The notes beneath the pieces are model-generated. The model ran no database searches. It was given only the letters and a program-made list of their open reading frames with translations, and was not told the DNA's origin. Positions 24,667 through 31,993 of a stretch of 64,000 bases of DNA are shown here, piece by piece (position 1 is the stretch's first letter; the number at the start of each line of letters is the position of its first letter). The DNA is taken from assembly GCF_021401245.1 (NCBI RefSeq), contig NZ_JACBFY010000003.1, positions 682,001 through 746,000 on the forward strand, in the 5' to 3' direction. The position numbers and the translations under genes are program-made. Origin of the DNA: Pseudacidovorax sp. NFM-22. GTDB lineage: Bacteria; Pseudomonadota; Gammaproteobacteria; Burkholderiales; Burkholderiaceae_C.

Positions 24667-24940
24667 GGTGAAGCTCCGGGTTGGCAAAGGGGAGCGGACA
24701 TCCTGGCCCTGCGGTCGTGGAAAACAAGCTGCTGGAAATGGGAGGGTGGCTTGCCGCAGCGCATCGCGCCGGAGCGACCTGCGCAATGCGCTGGGCGTAT
24801 CCGTCAGGCAGCAGGCGTCCAGGCATGGCGCGCATCCTGGGGCGCCATCGGTCTCACCGCAATGCGTGCACGCGATGCAACCCGCTCTCCGCGCCGTCGC
24901 CGCATGTGGCGGCCTGGCCGGGCGTCAGTCGGTCATGGAC

Positions 24941-25216
24941 TCAGGAGGCGCGCCGACGGCTGGCCGCGCGCTCCTTGCGCAGGCGGGTGGCCACCGCGTC
25001 GATCAGCTCGGCAGGACGCGCGGCCAGTCCTTCGGCCAGGCGGAACAGCGTGGTGAGCGATGGACTGGTCTGGCCCAGCTCCAGTTTGGCCACGAAGGTC
25101 CGGTTCAGTCCGCACTGGAAGGCCAGGGCCTCCTGGCTCAGGCCCGCCGCGTCCCGGCGCGCCCGCACCTCGGCCGCGAAGGCTCGCAGAAGGTCGGGAT
25201 CCTGATGGGCGCGCAC
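24941..25216 (-). CDS. Small XRE regulator, copy 1 of a tandem pair
   Basis: A 91-residue single-domain XRE regulator: LRAFAAEVRARRDAAGLSQE, ALAFQCGLNRTFVAKLELG, SPSLTTLFRLAEGLAARPA. The start is GTG 25216, with GGGAGAG eight bases upstream. It is about 75-80% identical to the protein at 25683-25958, and their upstream sites match. It is in the same orientation as and upstream of the aminodeoxychorismate synthase gene, so it may control it. Confidence 0.87.
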   Translation of the reverse strand: MRAHQDPDLLRAFAAEVRARRDAAGLSQEALAFQCGLNRTFVAKLELGQTSPSLTTLFRLAEGLAARPAELIDAVATRLRKERAASRRRAS

Positions 25217-25246
25217 GCGCCGACTCTCCCGGTGATGGGCTTCTTA

Positions 25247-25267
25247 TGCACCCGCTTGTATGGTGCA
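25247..25267 (-). promoter_or_regulatory. Operator/promoter of XRE copy 1
   Basis: TGCACC (25247-25252), nine bases, GGTGCA (25262-25267): a perfect inverted repeat 31 bases upstream of the GTG start. The second XRE gene has the same element (25989-26009) at the same distance. Confidence 0.65.
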
Positions 25268-25682
25268 GAACGCGGCGTTGTTGCAGCGGATGCAATCGTC
25301 GAGGGCGGGTGGGAGCGGCTGGCGTTCGTGCGAGGCAACGTCGTAGGCACGGGATGGCGGGCTGGCCACGCGCGAGTTGAGCCTCAGGCACAGGCGCACC
25401 TGCGCAGGGGCGCAGCCCATGCCGTGATGGATGAGGTCCGTTCATGCGTGGGCGCGCGTCGGTCCTGTGCACGGCGTCTCAGGCGGTTTCCTTGTCACGA
25501 CGCCGTCGGGGGCGTTGCGGATTTCGCACCGCAACAGGTGCGCGCCCTTCGACACGGGTCCGGCGGGTGGGCCGGCGCTTCGGGCGCGACGCGTGCACCG
25601 ACATCGGCGAGCACCCACGAAGGGCAACGCCGGGCTCATGATCCCGGCACGTCCACAGTGGCCCGGAACGGGCAGCTTCGCT
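25268..25682. other. Spacer between the twin XRE genes; no gene recognised
   Basis: About 415 bases with no credible protein on either strand. It may be the degraded remainder of the duplication that produced the two XRE genes. Confidence 0.4.
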
Positions 25683-25958
25683 TCAGCGCGCGGGATGGTG
25701 TCGAGCCGCGCGTTCCTTGCGCAGGCGACGGCTCACAGCCTCGACCAGTTCGGCCGGCGGGGCTGACAGCCCGTCGGCGAGGCGGAAGAGGGTGGTGATC
25801 GACGGGCTGCTCTGGCCCAGCTCGAGTTTGGCGATGAAGGTGCGGTGCAGGCCGCACTGGAAGGCCAGGGATTCCTGGCTGTGGCCCTGCGCATCGCGGC
25901 GGGCCCGGACCTCGGCCGCGAGGGCTCGCAGAAGGTCGGGATCCTGATGGGTGCGCAC
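25683..25958 (-). CDS. Small XRE regulator, copy 2 of a tandem pair
   Basis: A 91-residue XRE protein of the same length and start type (GTG 25958, GGGAGAG eight bases upstream) as copy 1. Core: LRALAAEVRARRDAQGHSQE, SLAFQCGLHRTFIAKLELG, SPSITTLFRLADGLSAPPA. It is divergent from the Bug/mutase genes at 26210. The two copies differ mainly in the helix-3 flank (LNRTFV versus LHRTFI), so they may share targets. Confidence 0.87.
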   Translation of the reverse strand: MRTHQDPDLLRALAAEVRARRDAQGHSQESLAFQCGLHRTFIAKLELGQSSPSITTLFRLADGLSAPPAELVEAVSRRLRKERAARHHPAR

Positions 25959-25988
25959 ATGGCGACTCTCCCGTTTGTGGCGTTTATA

Positions 25989-26009
25989 TGCACCCGCATG
26001 TATGGTACA
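25989..26009 (-). promoter_or_regulatory. Operator/promoter of XRE copy 2
   Basis: TGCACC (25989-25994), nine bases, GGTACA (26004-26009). On the minus strand TTGTAC and TATAAA flank the repeat with 16-base spacing. A repressor bound here would sit across the promoter, as for copy 1. Confidence 0.65.
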
Positions 26010-26209
26010 AAAATGACCCATGGGCATGGCATGCAACACCACAGTGTCCCGCCTTCCTCGGCAGGTGCTGCGGGACTGCAACCGACTGCAGGGTTGGGAG
26101 GCGGGGCTGCGTGACGCATGGCGCGGGGGCTGCGGATTGCCTCTGAGGCAAGCCTTGAGGCGGAGACGGGTTGTTCGAAAACTGCCGGCTTTTCTGACCC
26201 GGAGTGCCC

Positions 26210-27316
26210 ATGTCCCGTCCCCTGTCCAATCCTTCCTCTTTGCCCGCCCTGCGCCCCGCTGCGACCTGTCTGGCGTCGACGGCACGCTGGCTTGGTGCCA
26301 GGCTGTCCCGCGCGACGCGCTGCGCGGCGTTGTCGCTGATCGCTGCCGCTTCCGTGGGACTGGGCATCTCGACCGTCGCCTCGGGCGCCGAGCCGGTTGC
26401 CGATGCAGCCAGCACCCCCGGGTGGCCCAGCCGGCCGCTGCGCATCCTGGTGGGCTTCGGTCCCGGCTCCACGCCGGACCTGGTGGCGCGCATCGTGGCC
26501 GAGCCGCTGGCCCGGTCGCTGGGCCAGCCCGTGGTGGTGGAGAACCATGCGGGTGCCAGCGGCAACATCGCGGCGGCGCTGGTGGCCAAGGCTACCGACC
26601 AGCACACCATCGGCATGCTGATCAACGGCAACATGACCATCGCCAAGATGCTCAATCCCGCCACGGCCTACGAGCCGCAGAAGGATCTGCAGCCCCTGAG
26701 CCTGGTGTGTGTGGCGCCCATGGTGCTGGCGGTGCCGGCGACGTCTGCGGCCACCAGCGGCGCCAGCTTCCTTGCGGCAGCCAAGGCGGCAGGCAACCGG
26801 TGGAGCTACGGCAGCCCGGGCGTGGGCACCTTGGGCCATCTGGGCATGGAGGTGTTCAAGGCCCGCACCGGCCTGGCGCCGGTGCATGTGCCCTATCCGG
26901 GCAATCCGCAGGTGATCACCGGCATGGTGGGTGGGCAGATCGACCTGGCCCTGCTGCCGCCGGGACTGGCCCAGACCCAGGTGGACTCGGGAAAGCTGCG
27001 GGCCATCGGCATCACGGCCGGTCAACGCTCGCCACTGGTGCCCGACATGCCCACGCTGGCGGAGGCCGGGCTGCCCGCGCTCTCGCTGGAGATCTGGACT
27101 GCGGCGGCGGCGCCGAGCAGCCTGCCCGCGCCCATCGCGCAACGCCTGTCGCGCTTGATCGCCGAGATTGTGCGCACGCCCGACGTCGGCCAGAAGCTGT
27201 TCCGCCAGGGCTATCAGGCCGCGGGCAGCACGGCCGGAGCGCTTGGGCAGCGGGTGCAGGCGGACACGGCACTGCTGGGCGAGATCATTCGCACGCAGCA
27301 CATCGTGCAGGAATGA
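26210..27316 (+). CDS. Bug/TctC-family solute-binding protein
   Basis: A 368-residue Bug protein with an unusually long N-terminus (about 60 residues, hydrophobic core CAALSLIAAASVGLGIST) before WPSRPLRILVGFGPGSTPD, VVVENHAGASGNIAAALVA and the TGLAPVHVPYPGNPQVITGM ligand-loop region. ATG 26210 is used because GGAG lies six bases upstream, while a GTG six bases earlier lacks one. It is coupled by ATGA to the mutase gene. A periplasmic receptor inside a biosynthetic or signalling cassette is unexpected; it may sense an aromatic or dicarboxylate ligand. Confidence 0.92.
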   Translation: MSRPLSNPSSLPALRPAATCLASTARWLGARLSRATRCAALSLIAAASVGLGISTVASGAEPVADAASTPGWPSRPLRILVGFGPGSTPDLVARIVAEPLARSLGQPVVVENHAGASGNIAAALVAKATDQHTIGMLINGNMTIAKMLNPATAYEPQKDLQPLSLVCVAPMVLAVPATSAATSGASFLAAAKAAGNRWSYGSPGVGTLGHLGMEVFKARTGLAPVHVPYPGNPQVITGMVGGQIDLALLPPGLAQTQVDSGKLRAIGITAGQRSPLVPDMPTLAEAGLPALSLEIWTAAAAPSSLPAPIAQRLSRLIAEIVRTPDVGQKLFRQGYQAAGSTAGALGQRVQADTALLGEIIRTQHIVQE

Positions 27317-27675
27317 GCGGGAACCTCGACATCATGACCGCTTCTTCGAACACGACGGCCCCGATGGGGGAGCAGGCCCATGCCGGCGAGGCCCAGCTCG
27401 CGGCCCTGCGCGCTGAACTGGATGAGACCGACGGCCTGCTGCTGGAAACCCTGCGGCGGCGGCTGGATGTCTGCGTGCGCATCGGCCACCACAAGAAGGC
27501 CTTCGGCGTGCCCATGATGCAGCCGCAGCGCATCGGCGTCGTGCAGGGCCGCGCGGCCGCGTTCGCCGCCCGGCATGGGATCTCGCCCGCGTTCCTGCGC
27601 AGCCTGTATGAACTCATCATCCAGGAGACCTGCCGCCTGGAGGAGGACATCATTGGACCCACGCCTGGCGCCTGA
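27313..27675 (+). CDS. AroQ-fold chorismate mutase-like protein, probable 4-amino-4-deoxychorismate mutase
   Basis: A 120-residue AroQ-type helical protein: LAALRAELDETDGLLLETLR, RRLDVCVRIGHHKKAFGVPM, MQPQRIGVVQGRAAAFAARH, FLRSLYELIIQETCRLEEDI. The PMMQPQR segment, in place of the usual D-x-x-R-E of chorismate mutases, is what I recall from aminodeoxychorismate mutases (PapB/CmlD type). With the synthase at 22507 it would give 4-amino-4-deoxyprephenate, the route to p-aminophenylpyruvate. A dehydrogenase (PapC) is missing here. The ATG overlaps the Bug stop. Plain chorismate mutase activity is the alternative. Confidence 0.75.
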   Translation: MSGNLDIMTASSNTTAPMGEQAHAGEAQLAALRAELDETDGLLLETLRRRLDVCVRIGHHKKAFGVPMMQPQRIGVVQGRAAAFAARHGISPAFLRSLYELIIQETCRLEEDIIGPTPGA

Positions 27676-27747
27676 GGCCCGGCGGCGGCCGGGCCGGCTG
27701 CGTGCCCGCGGGTCCCTCGCGACCCGGCGGTGGGGAGGGCGCGCGCC

Positions 27748-28416
27748 ATGAGTCGGCTGCGCAAGGCCTCGCCCCTGCCCACCGGCCGGGTGATCCCGCT
27801 TCCGGCGTCGGCGCTGCCCACGCCGCGTCAGCCCCAGGCGGGCGAGCCGGACTCAGCCGTTTCGCGCGTGGGTGCGCAGATCCGTGCGCTGCGCACGGCG
27901 ATGACGATGTCGGGTCTGGGTCTGGCCCACGCCAGCGGGGTGTCGCGTTCCATGCTGTCGCGCATCGAGCGCGGCCTGGTGTCGCCATCGGTGGACACGC
28001 TGGAGCGGATCGCGCGCGGGCTGGGTGTGCCGGTGGCGCGCTTCTTCGCAGACCAGGCGGAGCGCATGGATTTCAGCCTGGTGCGGCGGGGCCAGGGGAT
28101 GCCGGTCGACAGGCTCGGTGCCGTGGCGGGCTACCACTATGAGTTGCTGGGCCACCTGCTGTCCGGGCAGATGTTCGTGGAGCCGTATCTGGTGCGGCTC
28201 GACACCGACGCGCCCGCCTATGCCAACTTCCAGCATCCGGGGCTGAAGTTCATCCACCTGCTGAGTGGCCGGGTGAAGTACCGGTACGGGCCGCGGGTGA
28301 TGGACCTGGAGGAGGGCGACTCCCTGCTCTTCGATGCCAGTGCTTTGCATGGGGTCGAGGCCATCGAGGCACGCCCGGTGGCTTATCTGTCGATCGTGTT
28401 CACTTTGAGGCCCTGA
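27748..28416 (+). CDS. XRE-cupin transcriptional regulator
   Basis: A 222-residue regulator. The HTH is in residues 42-100 (GAQIRALRTAMTMSGLGLAH, SRSMLSRIERGLVSPSVDTL) and the cupin domain in residues 125-220 (FVEPYLVRLDTDAPAYANF, GLKFIHLLSGRVKYRYGP, DLEEGDSLLFDASALHGVEA). Cupin regulators of this type sense small molecules, often amino acids or aromatic compounds. It is 72 bases downstream of the mutase and could control the cassette. The remnant at 9583-9831 is a decayed relative. Confidence 0.92.
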   Translation: MSRLRKASPLPTGRVIPLPASALPTPRQPQAGEPDSAVSRVGAQIRALRTAMTMSGLGLAHASGVSRSMLSRIERGLVSPSVDTLERIARGLGVPVARFFADQAERMDFSLVRRGQGMPVDRLGAVAGYHYELLGHLLSGQMFVEPYLVRLDTDAPAYANFQHPGLKFIHLLSGRVKYRYGPRVMDLEEGDSLLFDASALHGVEAIEARPVAYLSIVFTLRP

Positions 28417-28745
28417 GCAGAGCCCTTGTGCGGAGGCTCGTGGGAGGGCGAAGTGCCGGTGTGTCGGTCTGACGGTCGACCGCGGTGGCGCTTCGAACTT
28501 GCGCAACGTTTCAGCTGACCGCCTGCAGACATTGCGGCATAACGCGGCGCCAGGCCGGAGCGGCGCGTGCTGCCCGCCGGCGGCTCGCACAGGCGCGGCT
28601 TCGTTTCACTTCTCCGGACTGGGCGGATGGCAGGTGCCTGCCGCCATGTGGGCCGGCACGGCGGCGCCTCATCGTTGCGCTGAAGGTCTCAAAGTGATCG
28701 ATGTCAGACGCGCCGACAGCCCCCGTCATGTTCGTGGCGGCCATT

Positions 28746-28784
28746 GTTTCGTTTATTGCGAATTTCGTTTGTTTCGAATAGGAT
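28746..28784 (+). promoter_or_regulatory. Promoter with TTTCG repeats upstream of the HTH/PIN pair
   Basis: TTGCGA (28756-28761) and TAGGAT (28779-28784) are 17 bases apart, a good sigma-70 promoter. Three TTTCG-containing repeats (28746, 28762 and 28771) overlap it and would place a repressor over the promoter. This is typical of autoregulated antitoxins. Confidence 0.65.
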
Positions 28785-28820
28785 AGCGCCCTCGATACCA
28801 GCCCAGCGGAGCCGTTCCTC

Positions 28821-29288
28821 ATGACCCAGTCCACCACCTTCGAAGCATCCCTGCCGGTTGCGCGAGAGGTCGCTGCGGCCACCCAAGGTCAGCGTGCACT
28901 GGCGGCGTTCCTGTCGACGCAGTTGGAGACGCAACGGATCCAGATCTTTGACGAGAAGAACGAGGCGCATGCCGTCGAACTGCCCACCTCTGCACTGCGT
29001 CTGCTGGTGGACATCCTGTCGGAACTGGCCGAAGGCAATGCGGTCAAGGTCGTGCCGATCCATGCGGAGCTGACCACCCAGGAAGCCGCGGACATGCTCA
29101 ACGTGTCGCGGCCGCACCTGGTCAAGCTGCTGGAGTCGGGGACGCTTCCTTTCCACAGGGCGGGCAAGCACCGACGGGTTCGGTTTGCCGATCTGATGGC
29201 TTACAAGACCGCTCAGGAGCGGACCAGTGCCGCCGCCATGGAGGAGCTGGCGGCGCAGGCCCAGGCGCTGCAGATGGGGTATGAATGA
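28821..29288 (+). CDS. HTH antitoxin (excisionase-type DNA-binding domain)
   Basis: A 155-residue protein. Residues 1-75 form an N-terminal dimerisation-like part. Residues 82-135 contain an excisionase/MerR-like HTH (ELTTQEAADMLNVSRPHLVK, SGTLPFHRAGKHRRVRFADL). Its stop overlaps the PIN toxin ATG. This is the standard architecture of HTH/PIN type II toxin-antitoxin pairs, in which it neutralises the toxin and represses the operon. Confidence 0.9.
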   Translation: MTQSTTFEASLPVAREVAAATQGQRALAAFLSTQLETQRIQIFDEKNEAHAVELPTSALRLLVDILSELAEGNAVKVVPIHAELTTQEAADMLNVSRPHLVKLLESGTLPFHRAGKHRRVRFADLMAYKTAQERTSAAAMEELAAQAQALQMGYE

Positions 29289-29860
29289 AGAGCTCGCCGT
29301 TCACGGCGGTCTTCGACGCCTGCGTGCTGTATCCCGCGCCGTTGCGGGATCGCCTGATGTGGCTCGCGTTGTCGGGGCGCTTTCGCGCACGCTGGACCGA
29401 TCTCATTCATGACGAATGGGTGAGGAACCTGCTGAAGAACCGACCTGAGCTCTACCCCGCCAGTCTCCGGCGCACCGTCGAATGCATGAATGCGGCGGTG
29501 CCGGATGCGCTGGTCACCGGCCACGAACCGTTGATCGACGGGCTCACGCTGCCGGACCCGGACGATCGCCATGTCCTTGCCGCCGCCATCCGATGTGGGG
29601 CCAGTGTGATCGTCACCTTCAATGCGCGTGACTTTCCAGAGGATCGCCTCGCGCCCTTCGGCATCGAAGTGCAGCATCCGGACGAGTTCATCGACAACCT
29701 TTTCGATTTGGATCAGGCGGCAGTGGTTGCCGCCGCGCAGAAGCAGCGCCGGACGCTCAAGAATCCACCCATCGATGCGGACCGCTATCTGGAGATCCTG
29801 CTGAAGCAGGGGCTGACGCGTGTGGTTCGGGACCTGGTGAGCTTTCGGACGGTTCTGTGA
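29285..29860 (+). CDS. PIN-domain toxin
   Basis: A 191-residue PIN-fold ribonuclease. Acidic site residues are visible: Asp11 in AVFDACVLYPAP, Glu in HDEWVRNLL, Asp in LPDPDDRHVLAAAIRC and the Asn/Asp in FNARDFPEDRLAPFG. It overlaps the antitoxin by ATGA. PIN toxins cut RNA and stop growth when the antitoxin is lost. All acidic residues are intact, so it is probably active. Confidence 0.9.
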   Translation: MKSSPFTAVFDACVLYPAPLRDRLMWLALSGRFRARWTDLIHDEWVRNLLKNRPELYPASLRRTVECMNAAVPDALVTGHEPLIDGLTLPDPDDRHVLAAAIRCGASVIVTFNARDFPEDRLAPFGIEVQHPDEFIDNLFDLDQAAVVAAAQKQRRTLKNPPIDADRYLEILLKQGLTRVVRDLVSFRTVL

Positions 29861-30200
29861 ACGGGGTTGTTCCTCCTACACTTTTTCCCGTACGCCGGTA
29901 GCGCAAGCATCAGGCCTTGTCTAGGCTTCCGACGACGCTCTGGAAGCGACAGGTCAGGCTCCAAACAGGAGCCCGAGGGCGCGTGGAGCGCGGACAATGC
30001 ATTCACCGCCCAAGTGACGTCGAACGCGTGGCGAGAACAGCCGCTGGAGGCTAAATTCACGGCTTGACCATGGCTGGACAGACCAAGTTCAGTGCGGCGC
30101 CGAGCCCATGCACGCCGGGGGCCTTGTGGGTGCTCGGGAGGGGCGGAGCGATTGTTGTCCTGGGCCGACAGCGAAAACGGCACGGCGCGTCCAACGGCTT
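29861..30200. other. Non-coding stretch between PIN toxin and RepB-like gene
   Basis: About 340 bases with no recognisable gene. It is the 3' flank of the recombinase-ParB operon, so one attachment end of that element could lie here. I could not identify one by eye. Confidence 0.4.
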
Positions 30201-31103
30201 TTAGTGCGCGGGCAGGGTCTTGATGTCCGCAATGATCTGCAACTGTTCGAGGTATTCCGCGCGGTTCTTGGCCAACCATCGCACGACCGAGGCGTTCTCC
30301 AGCAGCGTCTTGCCGATGTACGTCTTGATGATTTCCAACTGCAGGTTTGCCGGCCCGTAGCCTTCTTCCAGAAGTCTTGTGTCCGCCTGAACGGCCGCGA
30401 GTTCCCGCTCCAGTCGTTGAAGCGCTTCGACGGGGGCCGTTTTCGTGGCGCGGGCGGCGGCCTGTTCGGTGAGTTGCTCGGGTGGCGTTGCCTGGAGCAT
30501 GGCGGTCGCGAGCTTCGTTGAATATTTGCCAAGGTTGACCATGGCCTGGGCGACGTCGATCTGACGAAACGGCTTCATGCGCTTCAGCACCCGAAACGTC
30601 CCATAGGTGGTTGGCTTGTCCGCGAGCAATGCCACTGCTTCATTGCAGACGCCGTCGAGCAGCCTGAACTGCTGACGAATCGAGTCGGCGGAGACATTCA
30701 GCACCTCGGCAAGTTGGGCCACCGATGCACCGCGGCCGGCGGCCCGCACGATCATTCGGTGCTCCTGCACCACCGAGAGGCGATTGACGCGCTTGTTGTA
30801 GGTATAGCCTTCGTCGTCTGTCGAGACAAGGCACATCGCTTTCGGAATGCGCATTTCCCGAAGGATCTCGAGCCGCAGCCTGCCGTCCAGCACCATAAAC
30901 GAGCCGGGTGTTGCAGGGCTGTGGGCGATCACGATGGGCTCGACCAGGCCGATGGCCTCGACCGAGGCCCGAATCTGCCGGTACTTGACCGTGTTCTTGA
31001 TGTTCTCGGGGAGTTCGACTGCGCAATGCAACAAGTCCAGATCAATGTTCTGACAGTCGCGCTCGAAGCCCAGGCGCACGGTTCGGGTGGCTTTGCCTGC
31101 CAT
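30201..31103 (-). CDS. ParB/RepB-like protein (RepB C-terminal type), third gene of recombinase operon
   Basis: A 300-residue protein with a ParB-type N-terminus (RQIRASVEAIGLVEPIVIA, GSFMVLDGRLRLEILREM), a central HTH (AAGRGASVAQLAEVLNVSAD) and a long helical C-terminal part rich in Gln and Leu that resembles RepB partition proteins. Its ATG overlaps the stop of the upstream ParB gene by one base (TGATG). With that gene and the serine recombinase it forms a co-translated triad. Its role in recombination or DNA condensation is unknown. Confidence 0.85.
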   Translation of the reverse strand: MAGKATRTVRLGFERDCQNIDLDLLHCAVELPENIKNTVKYRQIRASVEAIGLVEPIVIAHSPATPGSFMVLDGRLRLEILREMRIPKAMCLVSTDDEGYTYNKRVNRLSVVQEHRMIVRAAGRGASVAQLAEVLNVSADSIRQQFRLLDGVCNEAVALLADKPTTYGTFRVLKRMKPFRQIDVAQAMVNLGKYSTKLATAMLQATPPEQLTEQAAARATKTAPVEALQRLERELAAVQADTRLLEEGYGPANLQLEIIKTYIGKTLLENASVVRWLAKNRAEYLEQLQIIADIKTLPAH

Positions 31104-31993
31104 CAGTCGAGCCCCACGGAGGTTGTCAGGTCCGCCAGGGGCTTCGGAACGGTGACGAGACCCTCATCTCTCAGCACGGCACAGAAGCGCAGGTCCGAGA
31201 ACAACTCCTTGAAGATCTGTTGAGCCAGCAACAACGATCGCTGGGTGAACTCTGCCTTCTTTTGGATACGTCGATGAATCTCGACGTCCCTGCTGTACAG
31301 CTTGGCCAGTTCGTCCGGCGTCATCGGCGCGCGGGCAGGCCCCCTGCCGCCTGCATTGATCCACTTACCATGTCGCGCTCGCCGGGCGATGATCTTGCGA
31401 ACGACGGTGACCTTGCGGCCTTTCAACTCGCCGCTTTCATAGGCGTCGATCAACAACTGCTGAACTTCGGCATCGCTTGAGCGTGAGATCGAGACAGCCA
31501 GATGCAGTGGCATGTCGCCTGCTTCGGTAGCGGCAAGCAGACGCCTCTCGCCGTGCTCCAGCAAATGTGAAACGCAATTGACCCAGGACGCGGTACACCC
31601 CAGTTTTGTGGCGACCTCGCTGTCCGAATAGCCGCGCCGCTTCAGCGCGCGTACATGCTCAAGCGTCTCGACAGAGCGGGGGGATCGCCGTGCGACGTTC
31701 TCGACGATGCTCATCAGATGCGCCGTCTCTTCGTCGACGTCCACAATGATCGCTGGAATCTCTGTCTGGCCCAGGATCACACAGGACTCAAGGCGCCCCT
31801 GGCCGCATATGAGCGCAAACGGCGTCGGTCCCTTTCCATCCGGCACACGGCGCACTGTGATGGGCCGCTTCAGACCGACCTGCTCGATGCTGTCCGTGAT
31901 CGTCTTGTGGATACGCGGATTCCGAGCACGCGGGTTGGCCACCGTGATGTCTGCGATGGCAATCATCTGGACTTTGTTGGTTGGCGTCTTCAT
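31103..31993 (-). CDS. ParB-like nuclease/partition protein, second gene of recombinase operon
   Basis: A 296-residue ParB-family protein: IADITVANPRARNPRIHKT, VGLKRPITVRRVPDGKGP, LICGQGRLESCVILGQTEIP (the GxxR box as GQGR), NVARRSPRSVETLEHVRAL and an HTH in GYSDSEVATKLGCTASWVNC. It overlaps the recombinase stop by ATGA. Chromosomal ParB binds parS and CTP, but this one sits in a recombinase operon with no ParA. Confidence 0.9.
   Translation of the reverse strand: MKTPTNKVQMIAIADITVANPRARNPRIHKTITDSIEQVGLKRPITVRRVPDGKGPTPFALICGQGRLESCVILGQTEIPAIIVDVDEETAHLMSIVENVARRSPRSVETLEHVRALKRRGYSDSEVATKLGCTASWVNCVSHLLEHGERRLLAATEAGDMPLHLAVSISRSSDAEVQQLLIDAYESGELKGRKVTVVRKIIARRARHGKWINAGGRGPARAPMTPDELAKLYSRDVEIHRRIQKKAEFTQRSLLLAQQIFKELFSDLRFCAVLRDEGLVTVPKPLADLTTSVGLD

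Noticed and set aside
23269-25056. A 595-codon open frame on the plus strand
   Set aside because: It is antisense to the aminodeoxychorismate synthase gene.
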